DNA from: Acidobacteriota bacterium | GTDB lineage: Bacteria > Acidobacteriota > Thermoanaerobaculia > Multivoradales > Multivoraceae | NCBI GenBank assembly: GCA_003388555.1 | Contig: QQVD01000047.1 | Span: forward strand, 1 to 34,947 | Length of the DNA stretch: 34,947 bases | Reading direction: 5' to 3' | Shown: positions 7,286-14,218 of the stretch, in pieces | Position numbering within the stretch: the stretch's first letter is position 1 | How the letters are laid out: each line of letters begins with the position of its first letter | The notes under the pieces: generated by a model | Seen by the model: only the letters and a program-made list of their open reading frames with translations | Databases searched by the model: none | What the model was told of the DNA's origin: nothing | Position numbers and translations under genes: made by a program

Positions 7286-8263
7286 ATGGTTCCCGCCGCG
7301 GTGAGAGCTCCGGTGCCTTCCGGCGTCGCCGAGGCGGTCGCCGAGAGCCTCGGTTGCACCGCCGACGGCCTGCGCTGGACGCCGCTGGGCCGAGGCTTCA
7401 GCCACACCGCACGGGTCGATGTCGAGTCACCCGCCAACGCGTCCGGGATGCCGCGCCGAAGCTACTTCGTCAAGTGGAGCGCAGAGGCCGCCAGCCCGGT
7501 CTTCGAGGTCGAGGCGCTGGGGCTGCGCACCCTGGCGAGGGTCGTCGGGGCGCCGGTGGTGTCGGTCGTCGCGGCCTCGTCCGACCCACCGTTCCTGGTC
7601 CTCGACTGGATCGAGCCCGGCGGCGAGGGCGCTTCGACGCAGAGGCGGCTCGGACGTGAGCTGGCGCGGCTGCACCGCCTGTCGAGCCAGCGCGGCGGCG
7701 AGCCTGGAGCGGCCGAGCTGGACGGGCTGGACGGCCGGGAATGGCCACCTGGACGCTTCGGCTTCCCGGTCGACAACTGGCTCGGCGCCACGGTGCAGCG
7801 CAACACATGGAGCGAAGACTGGGTCGAGTTCTTCCGCCACCGCCGGCTCGGCTTCCAGCTCGAGCTGCTGCGCCGCCGCGGCCGTGCCGACTCGGAGTTC
7901 GAGCGCGCTGTCGAATGCCTCCTCGAGCGGCTCGACCAGCGGATCGCCGAGCCGGTCGAGCCGCCGTGCGCGCTGCACGGCGACCTCTGGGCAGGCAACT
8001 ACCGGGTCGATCCGGACGGTCGCGCCTGGCTCATCGACCCCGCGACCTACCTGGGTCGGCGCGAGGCGGATCTCTCGATGACGACGCTGTTCGGCGGCTT
8101 CGCCAGCGACTTCTACGCCGGCTACGAGGAGGTGTGGCCGCTGGCCCCGGGCTGGCGCGAACGCCTCGAGCTCTACTCGCTCTACCACCTGATGAACCAC
8201 TGGAACCTGTTCGGCGAAGGCTATCGCTCGGCCTGCCTGCGGGTGGCGCGACGCTACGCCTGA
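7286..8263 (+). CDS. Fructosamine kinase family protein (ketosamine/ribulosamine 3-kinase)
   Basis: A 325-residue member of the FN3K family, which has an aminoglycoside-phosphotransferase-like kinase fold and phosphorylates sugars attached to protein amines so that they fall off. Seen here are the nucleotide-binding strand YFVKWS with its Lys, the FLVLDWIE hinge, the catalytic loop LHGDLWAGN, and the metal-binding IDPATYLGRREADLSM segment, followed by the usual YxLYHLMNHWNLFG C-terminus. Bacterial members mostly act on ribulosamines or erythrulosamines. The gene lies 49 bp after the LMW phosphatase on the same strand, and such adjacency is known in other bacteria. ATG 7286 is the chosen start; a GTG shortly after is possible. 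Only 13 bp separate its end from the convergent amidase gene. Confidence 0.92.
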   Translation: MVPAAVRAPVPSGVAEAVAESLGCTADGLRWTPLGRGFSHTARVDVESPANASGMPRRSYFVKWSAEAASPVFEVEALGLRTLARVVGAPVVSVVAASSDPPFLVLDWIEPGGEGASTQRRLGRELARLHRLSSQRGGEPGAAELDGLDGREWPPGRFGFPVDNWLGATVQRNTWSEDWVEFFRHRRLGFQLELLRRRGRADSEFERAVECLLERLDQRIAEPVEPPCALHGDLWAGNYRVDPDGRAWLIDPATYLGRREADLSMTTLFGGFASDFYAGYEEVWPLAPGWRERLELYSLYHLMNHWNLFGEGYRSACLRVARRYA

Positions 8264-8276
8264 TCGCCGGACCGGT

Positions 8277-9731
8277 TCACTCGTCTTCGAAGCCGGCGGG
8301 AGGCACGAAGCGCAGGCCGCTCTGCTCGAGGAAGCGGGCCGCCTCGATGGTGATCCGGTCGCCCCACTCCGGGCCGGCGATCTGCACGCCGAGCGGCAGC
8401 CCTTCCGCTCCGGGCCCGGTCGGCACGACGGTGGAGGGCAGGAAGGCGACACCGGTGAGCCCGGCCCAGAAGATCTGCTCGAAGTAGGGACGCGGCGCGC
8501 CGTCGACGTCGATCGTGCGCTCGCCGAACGGGCGGTGGTCGTGGGGGAACGCCGGCGTCGCCATCATCGGCGTCAGCAGCACGTCCCACTGCTGGAAGAA
8601 CTCGTGCCAGGCCCAGCGCAGGTGGGTGCGCGCCTCGTGGGCCTGCAGCCAGTCGCGGTGCCTGAGCACCTGGTTGCGCAGGGTGCGCGCCCTGGCGCTG
8701 TCGTCGCCCGCCTCGAGCGCATCGGCGCGTGCGAGCAGCTCGGCGAAGCGCTCGTCGGGCAAGCGGCCCGACATCGCCGGCTGCAGCAGGCTGTCGTAGG
8801 TCGCCTGGGAGAGCGCCGGGTCGATCGCCGGTCGCGCCGCATGGTCGACCGTCGCTCCGGCGTCGGCGAACAGCTGCGCCACGGCCTCGATCCGCGCGCG
8901 GCTCTCGGCGCCGACCGGAGCCGCGGCGTCGTCGGGCCACACGGCGACGCGCCACGAGGCGATCGGCTTGCCGCTGACCGGCAGCTCGTAGCGCACGGCG
9001 CGCGCCGAGATCTCGTCGGGTCCGGCGAGCACCTGCAGCGCCAGCTCGAGGTCTTCGGCCGAACGGGCCAGCGGACCGATGACGGCGATGTCGGTGCTCG
9101 AGAGCACCCCGGGAGCGGCGTGGCCGCGCGGCGGCAGCAGGTCCCAGGTCGGCTTGTGGCCGAAGACGCCGCAGAAGTGGGCCGGGTTGCGGATCGAGCC
9201 GCCGATGTCCGAGCCCAGCTCGAGACCGGTGAGCCCGGCGGCCAGTGCCGCCGCCGAGCCGCCCGACGAGCCTCCGGGCACCCGCCCGGCGAGGTAGGGG
9301 TTCTCGGTGGTGCCGTAGATCTCGTTGTAGCTCTGGAAGTCGGCCAGCCGCAGCGGCACGTTGGTCTTGCCGAAGACGATGGCGCCGGCGGCCTCGAGCC
9401 GCTGCACCGCCAGGGCGTCACGCTCCGCGACGTTGCCCCGCATCTCGGGGATGCCGTGGGTGGAGGGCAGGCCGGCGACGTCGAAGCTCTCCTTCACCGT
9501 AATCGGCACGCCGTGCAGCGGCCCGAGGACCTCGCCCGCGGCCACGGCGGCGTCGGCCCGGCGCGCACGCTCGCGGGCCCGGGCCTCGTCGCGCGCCACG
9601 ACCGCGTTGATCTTGGGGTTGAGGCGCTCGACGCGGCCGAGGAAGTAGTCGAGCAGCTCCTCGGCACCGACCTCGCGGTCGCGTAGGGAGCGTGCCAGCT
9701 CGGTGGCGGAACGGAAGGCCCATCTGGTCAT
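8277..9731 (-). CDS. Amidase (amidase signature family)
   Basis: A 484-residue amidase-signature hydrolase. The Ser-cisSer-Lys triad can be placed: Lys80 in ITVKESFD, cis-Ser155 in PGGSSGGSAAAL and nucleophile Ser179 in GSDIGGSIRNPA. The order HGVPITVK, then GKTNVP, then the Gly/Ser-rich signature is the classic layout. No signal peptide is seen, so it is cytosolic. The ATG at 9731 is preceded by AGGAG at a good distance, which excludes the much longer open frame that continues upstream antisense-free but out of register with the channel gene. It follows the LtrA-Kir gene on the same strand after 53 bp and may share its transcript. It is closest in feel to broad acylamidases rather than GatA, since no GatB/C genes are near. 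Substrate unknown. Confidence 0.93.
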   Translation of the reverse strand: MTRWAFRSATELARSLRDREVGAEELLDYFLGRVERLNPKINAVVARDEARARERARRADAAVAAGEVLGPLHGVPITVKESFDVAGLPSTHGIPEMRGNVAERDALAVQRLEAAGAIVFGKTNVPLRLADFQSYNEIYGTTENPYLAGRVPGGSSGGSAAALAAGLTGLELGSDIGGSIRNPAHFCGVFGHKPTWDLLPPRGHAAPGVLSSTDIAVIGPLARSAEDLELALQVLAGPDEISARAVRYELPVSGKPIASWRVAVWPDDAAAPVGAESRARIEAVAQLFADAGATVDHAARPAIDPALSQATYDSLLQPAMSGRLPDERFAELLARADALEAGDDSARARTLRNQVLRHRDWLQAHEARTHLRWAWHEFFQQWDVLLTPMMATPAFPHDHRPFGERTIDVDGAPRPYFEQIFWAGLTGVAFLPSTVVPTGPGAEGLPLGVQIAGPEWGDRITIEAARFLEQSGLRFVPPAGFEDE

Positions 9732-9784
9732 CGCATCGGTCTCCTGATCACTGGTGGGGTCGGTGCCTCTGGCGGCCGCCGCTC

Positions 9785-11893
9785 TCACGGCTCGGCGGGA
9801 TCCGGGCGGGTGTCGTGGAACATCCGGTAGTCGATCGCCAGACGGCCGTCGTCGAGCAGCGACATCACGTCGACGAAGCGTTGACGCCAGCGGAACTGAT
9901 CGGGGTACCAGAAGTGGCGCGCGTGCACGGTGCGGGCGTAGGTGCCGTCGTAGCCGGTGACGGTGGCGATCACCGCCAGGATGCGATCCTCGACGTCGTG
10001 CTCGTCGAGGCCGTGCAGTGGGCTGCGCTCGTCGATCGGGTGGATCACCGTCCAGGACAGCGAGAAGAGGGGTTGCGAGTCGCGCACCAGCGCCATGTCG
10101 CGCACACGGCGCATGCGGTGCCCGTCCTCGGTGACCTCGTCGCACAGCGCGCTCAGCCGGATGCTCGCCTCGATCACCTCGTTGCCGCGCGCGTTGGCGA
10201 GCCGGACCACGAGCGCCGGTCTGCCTTCGAAGCGGGTGATCGTCGCCGGCTCGCTGAACAGCACGCTGGCGGTCGGCCGGGACGCCTTGGCGAAGAAGAG
10301 GCCCGTCATCAGGGCGGTGAACGCCAGCCCGCAGATCGCCTCGGCGACCACCAGGCCGTGGGCGTAGGGCGTGTCGGGCTGCAGGGTGCCGTAGCCGATG
10401 GTCGCGAAGGTCTGCACCGAGAAGGAGAAGGCGTCGAGCAGCGAGCGCGGATCGGCGTTGCGGACGCTGCCCTCCTGCATGATGTAGAGCGCCGCGAAGA
10501 CCAGGTTGGCGAGCAGGAAGCCGATGACGGCGGCGGAGAAGAGCCGCGCCCAGGAGCCGTGCATGAAGAAGTAGTAGAGGCCACGCTTGAGTCCGGACGG
10601 CGCTCCCTTGCGCACCGCCTCGAGCGGGTCGCGCATCCGGCCGCGGACCTCGGCTCTCCGCACCGAATCCGCCGAGCGCACCGCCCGGAACGTCGAGCGC
10701 AGCAGGTCGGAGTCCATCTCGTGATCGCTCATCGGCGCGATCGCCAGATCGGCCATCACCTGGGCGACGCAGACCGCCGCGATCAAGGCCAGGATCACCC
10801 AGTTGGCAGTGATCGCTCCGACGATGCCGATCGCCAGCACCACGACCACCGAGCCGGCGCGCATCCAGACACGGGCCGCGTCGTCCATCTGCGATTCGTC
10901 GCGCTCGGTCACCCAGTCGAGCACGGCGACGCTGGCGAAGACCAGCGCCAGGGAGCCGGTGAGCAGCCAGTGTGCGGTGCTGGCGGCGACGTCGGGATCG
11001 TGTCCGACCGCCTTCTTGAACCCGACGCCGAGCGCGGTGATGCCGATCGCCAGCGGCAGGTGACTGTAAAGCCAGATGTAGCGTGCGCCGGGACGCGGCC
11101 TGATGCGCGAGTGCACGACGTCGTCGAAGTAGATCCACCACACGCTGCAGGTGATCAGCAGCGCCAGCCCACCCTGACCGGCGGTTCCCCAGCCGACCCG
11201 CTCGGCGCTGTCGGCGAGGTCGCTGAGCACCTTCACGAACGACTCGCCGAGCACGATGATGGTCAGAAGGCCGTAGCGCTCGGCCATGTGGGCCGCGTCG
11301 GGCGGGTGCTGCAGGGTCAGCTCGCGCAGCCTGCCGCCGAAGGGCGCCGTCAGCTCGATCGTCAGGCCGACGGCCCAGATCGACCAGACCCAAGGCGGCG
11401 GGACGAAGGCGGACACCAGCCAGAACGCCGCGCCGACCCCGAACCAGGTCGCGTAGCGCGCCGACAGGGCGCGCGCTTCCTCCACCTGCAGCCATGCGCG
11501 CACATAGAAGAGCACGATCACCAGCCGCACCAGCACGTAGGCGAAGGCGAAGGGTCGCGTCTCACCCTCGAACACGCCCGGCGCCAGCACCGCCATGCAG
11601 GCGATACCGAACATCTTCACGAAGACCAGCAGCCGGTGCAGGCTGTCGTCGACCCGGAAGCGGTTCGAGTAGAAGGTGTATCCGGTCCAGGCGTACCAGA
11701 TGGCGGCGAACAGGGCGGCGAAGCCGAGGAAGCCGACCAGGTCGGCGCGCCGGCTCAGCGCGTCGCCGAGCTGGATGATCGTGGCGACGTAGACCAGGTC
11801 GTAGAACAGCTCGATCCAGGCCACGCGCCGCTCCTCGCCCGGCTTCGGGCTGTGCAGCTCGGGGGCGTGGAACCAGCGACTGCGCATGGCCAC
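9785..11893 (-). CDS. LtrA-domain / KirBac inward-rectifier K+ channel fusion protein
   Basis: One uninterrupted 702-residue frame holds two membrane modules. Residues ~20-385 match the LtrA (low temperature requirement A) family: the entry motif ERRVAWIELFYDLVYVA (21-37), AERYGLLTIIVLGESFVKVL (204-223) and about ten hydrophobic segments. Residues ~430-702 match KirBac channels over their whole length: slide helix (KRGLYYFFMHGSW, 436-448), TM1 (~450-471), pore helix and filter TIGYG (498-502, bases 10388-10402), TM2 (~512-534), then the cytoplasmic IRK domain (RPALVVRLANARGN; SWTVIHPIDERSPL; QRFVDVMS; DYRMFHDTRPDP). The Kir part should pass K+; what LtrA does is unknown. No internal Shine-Dalgarno sequence stands before Met388 or Met393, so separate translation of the channel is not suggested. 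Start is GTG 11893, or ATG 11887 two codons later. I do not know of a described LtrA-Kir fusion. Confidence 0.9.
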   Translation of the reverse strand: MAMRSRWFHAPELHSPKPGEERRVAWIELFYDLVYVATIIQLGDALSRRADLVGFLGFAALFAAIWYAWTGYTFYSNRFRVDDSLHRLLVFVKMFGIACMAVLAPGVFEGETRPFAFAYVLVRLVIVLFYVRAWLQVEEARALSARYATWFGVGAAFWLVSAFVPPPWVWSIWAVGLTIELTAPFGGRLRELTLQHPPDAAHMAERYGLLTIIVLGESFVKVLSDLADSAERVGWGTAGQGGLALLITCSVWWIYFDDVVHSRIRPRPGARYIWLYSHLPLAIGITALGVGFKKAVGHDPDVAASTAHWLLTGSLALVFASVAVLDWVTERDESQMDDAARVWMRAGSVVVVLAIGIVGAITANWVILALIAAVCVAQVMADLAIAPMSDHEMDSDLLRSTFRAVRSADSVRRAEVRGRMRDPLEAVRKGAPSGLKRGLYYFFMHGSWARLFSAAVIGFLLANLVFAALYIMQEGSVRNADPRSLLDAFSFSVQTFATIGYGTLQPDTPYAHGLVVAEAICGLAFTALMTGLFFAKASRPTASVLFSEPATITRFEGRPALVVRLANARGNEVIEASIRLSALCDEVTEDGHRMRRVRDMALVRDSQPLFSLSWTVIHPIDERSPLHGLDEHDVEDRILAVIATVTGYDGTYARTVHARHFWYPDQFRWRQRFVDVMSLLDDGRLAIDYRMFHDTRPDPAEP

Positions 11894-11997
11894 GAACCCT
11901 ATCCGCAGGGCGAGCGGGATCGTCTGCCCGGCGCGGGTTGCCTGACGGGAGTGATCCGCGGGTGGCCTCTACCCGCGACCGGGCGCTGGCGGCGCCG

Positions 11998-12381
11998 TCA
12001 GGCGAAGGAGGTGACGATGCACCACACTGCCGCCACCAGGATCACGAGGGTCGTCAGGCTGGCGCCGAGGCCACGCAGCGCGCTGCGCATGTTGGCGCTC
12101 AGCCCCATCGCGTGCGCCACCCGGGCGAGCACCAGCGTCGCACCGAGCACGTGCACCGCCGTGTTGCCGACTCCGTTCAGCTCGAGGATCGCGATGAGAA
12201 CCAGAGCGATCGGCGCCCACTCGGTGAAGTTGCCGTGCCGCCGCATCGCGGCGAGCTGGCGCGGATCGCCGCCGTCTCCCATCGAGACGCCGGTCTTCAT
12301 GCGCAGCAGACCGGAGCCGGCGCCGAGCACGATGGCGAGCAGGCCGAGCAGACCGGCGTAGAGAGCCGTGGTGGGAAGCAT
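11998..12381 (-). CDS. MAPEG family membrane protein
   Basis: A 127-residue protein with about four hydrophobic helices and the MAPEG pattern (membrane-associated proteins in eicosanoid and glutathione metabolism): LRMKTGVSMGDG after TM1, RRHGNFTEWAPIALVLIAIL in the middle (the RxHxNxxE/P core) and a second half with LARVAHAMGLS. Bacterial members of this YecN-like branch are common and mostly uncharacterised; glutathione-dependent chemistry is only a family guess. It lies 104 bp upstream of the LtrA-Kir gene on the same strand and 241 bp after the metalloprotease gene. Confidence 0.9.
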   Translation of the reverse strand: MLPTTALYAGLLGLLAIVLGAGSGLLRMKTGVSMGDGGDPRQLAAMRRHGNFTEWAPIALVLIAILELNGVGNTAVHVLGATLVLARVAHAMGLSANMRSALRGLGASLTTLVILVAAVWCIVTSFA

Positions 12382-12548
12382 GCGGAGCTCCTCGAGGTCG
12401 GAGGTGCGGGTGTGGAGAGAGTGGTCGCCAGGCTATCTGCTGCATCGTGTACGACAGCGGGATCTGCTCTTCGCGTCGCCCCGCTCCTCTGCCGAAGCGA
12501 GCGCTAGCGAGCTGAGCCGCGCTGCTGTCGCTGCACGAGACACCCCGC

Positions 12549-12580
12549 CTGCCTCCTCCCCCTGAAGAGGGAGGAGGCAG
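12549..12580 (-). terminator. 12-bp hairpin after the metalloprotease gene
   Basis: CTGCCTCCTCCC (12549-12560) and GGGAGGAGGCAG (12569-12580) form a perfect 12-bp stem with an 8-base loop. It lies 43 bp beyond the metalloprotease stop codon on the minus strand. There is no T tract, so it is a stem-loop that may end or stabilise the transcript rather than a textbook intrinsic terminator. The rest of 12382-12622 shows no gene. Confidence 0.55.
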
Positions 12581-12622
12581 AAGTTCGCTGGTAGCGACCG
12601 CGGGTTCGGCTACTGCTGCCGC

Positions 12623-13918
12623 TCAGGGCGTGGAGGAGCTCCACGCCGTGACGTCTCCGGATTCGAAGCCGTCGGTGAAGATCTCGGTGGCGCTCCGGTA
12701 GTCGGCGGTGATCGGCGCGATCATGTCGAGGACGCGCTGGTTGTGGCGTGCGTTCAGGATGCCGGTCGGCTGGCTCATGAAGCTCACCGCCGGGTTCGAG
12801 AAATAGGGCTGCCGGGTGCAGCCGCCGACGCGGGGGTTGCTGTAGGAGAGCACGGTGCGGTACAGGCCGCTGTGGTAGTGGCCGTAGGCGTCGAGCGCGA
12901 TCGCCGACGCCGGCGGGGCGCCGTTCTGGGGATTGTGCTGCAGGCCCATGTTGTGGCCGTGCTCGTGCGGGAAGGTCAGGTTGCCCACCGCGCAGCTGCG
13001 CGCGGTCACCTGGTAGCCGAAGGGGTTGAAGGCGGTCGGGTCCTCGTTGCCCATCAGGAAGGCGACGCCGCAGGCGAAGCCGCCGTTGTCGACGATCAGG
13101 CTGACGAGGTCGGCCGAGTGCTCGTCGCGCAGGGCGTTGACGGCGGCGTTGGCCTGCACCCAGTTGCGGTCGGCGAACACGTCGCCGGTGTCGTCGTAGT
13201 TCGCCAGCTCGGTGTGCACGAGGGTGAAGCGGGCGTTCGACTGCGAGTTGATCGCCGCGGTGTTGCTGATGTCGACCGCGCCCTGGATCGTGGTCTCGAT
13301 CTGGGCCACGCCGCCCGCGGCGTCGCGTGCCTGCGGTGTGTAGAGGCTCATCAGGTCGATGTTCACCAGTGCGCCGCGGTCGCCCGAGCGCCGGTCAGCG
13401 AAGTCCTCCGGCATCGGCGGCAGGCCGCGCGGCGGGTCGGCGTGGTGTTCGTGGGCGCAGGGCGCGAAGCCGTCGGACTCGATCTCGATCAGCAGCTGTC
13501 CGGCGGCTTCGATGGCGATCTCGAAGGCGCGGGTGCCGAGAGTCACGTAGCCGGCGACGAAGCCGTGCCTGAGGGTCAGCGTCGCCTGGCCGGAGTCGTC
13601 CGCCGTGCCGCGCCAGACCAGATCTCCCGGCGCGCGCGTCTCGAGATCGACGCGGCGGAAGGTGGGAACGGTGTCGAACAGGTCGAGGGCGAGCTCGTCG
13701 GCGCCCGCCAGCACCCCGACGTCGATCGCGATCTCTGCCGCCTGCAGCGCGCTCGGATCCAGGGACCGGCTGGACGGCGCGAGGCGTTCGTAGAGCGGCG
13801 GAGCCGCCGAATGCGCTGCGGAGAGCGAGAAGCAGAGCGAGAGGGCGACGGCGGCGGCGAGTCGGGCGGAGCGGATGCGGCGCACGGAGCGGTCGCGCCG
13901 CGCTGCAGAGTAGGGCAC
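12623..13918 (-). CDS. Secreted metzincin-type zinc metalloprotease with C-terminal DGFESGD tag
   Basis: A 431-residue exported protein: an Arg-rich N-terminus and hydrophobic core (residues ~19-36) form a signal peptide, and residues ~40-180 look like a propeptide. The catalytic part (~183-408) carries the zinc motif HEHGHNMGLQH (318-328) and resembles peptidyl-Asp metalloendopeptidases (M72) and related reprolysin-like enzymes: YTPQARDAAGG near its start and YFSNPAVSF, then ARHNQRVLDM near its end. Where these enzymes usually have a Met-turn (TIMAY-like), this one reads TVLSY, with Leu357 in place of Met. The protein ends in FTDGFESGDVTAWS (414-427), a tag seen on many secreted proteins of some environmental bacteria. 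The GTG start is supported by AGGAGG five bases upstream. Confidence 0.88.
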   Translation of the reverse strand: MPYSAARRDRSVRRIRSARLAAAVALSLCFSLSAAHSAAPPLYERLAPSSRSLDPSALQAAEIAIDVGVLAGADELALDLFDTVPTFRRVDLETRAPGDLVWRGTADDSGQATLTLRHGFVAGYVTLGTRAFEIAIEAAGQLLIEIESDGFAPCAHEHHADPPRGLPPMPEDFADRRSGDRGALVNIDLMSLYTPQARDAAGGVAQIETTIQGAVDISNTAAINSQSNARFTLVHTELANYDDTGDVFADRNWVQANAAVNALRDEHSADLVSLIVDNGGFACGVAFLMGNEDPTAFNPFGYQVTARSCAVGNLTFPHEHGHNMGLQHNPQNGAPPASAIALDAYGHYHSGLYRTVLSYSNPRVGGCTRQPYFSNPAVSFMSQPTGILNARHNQRVLDMIAPITADYRSATEIFTDGFESGDVTAWSSSTP

Positions 13919-14218
13919 GGGGGCCTCCTGACGGGTGGTTCGGTGGACGACGTCTGAACGAAGCCGGACCCCGAATCGTCACCGGAGGACCGACGGCTTG
14001 GAGAAGTCGATGGATTCTAGTCGGCTCGGTTCGGCCTGTGCGGGACCCCGCCCACCCGCGGCGGTGAGGCTCCGCCCAGACTCTGACGCGGTGACGGAGC
14101 GCGGCACCGACGGCGGAGCAGACAGTGCATTCGGCGGCGACGTCGCTCCGAGGCCGCTACAGTCTCCACAGCCGGCGTGGCCTGCCCGGCCCACCGACTC
14201 GAGAGGAGGAGACCCACC

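Noticed and set aside
10660-10760. Independent translation start for the Kir half at Met388 or Met393
   Set aside because: No Shine-Dalgarno sequence stands before either codon and the upstream LtrA frame is intact.
8277-11495. A 1072-codon open frame covering the amidase and much of the channel gene
   Set aside because: Only the part from ATG 9731 encodes amidase. The upstream part is the out-of-frame shadow of the LtrA-Kir gene and has low-complexity Arg/Ala-rich sequence; AGGAG precedes 9731.
9692-12361. An 889-codon plus-strand frame opposite the channel gene
   Set aside because: It is an antisense shadow caused by high GC; its translation is Asp/His/Arg/Gln-rich with no domain, while the minus strand matches two known families.
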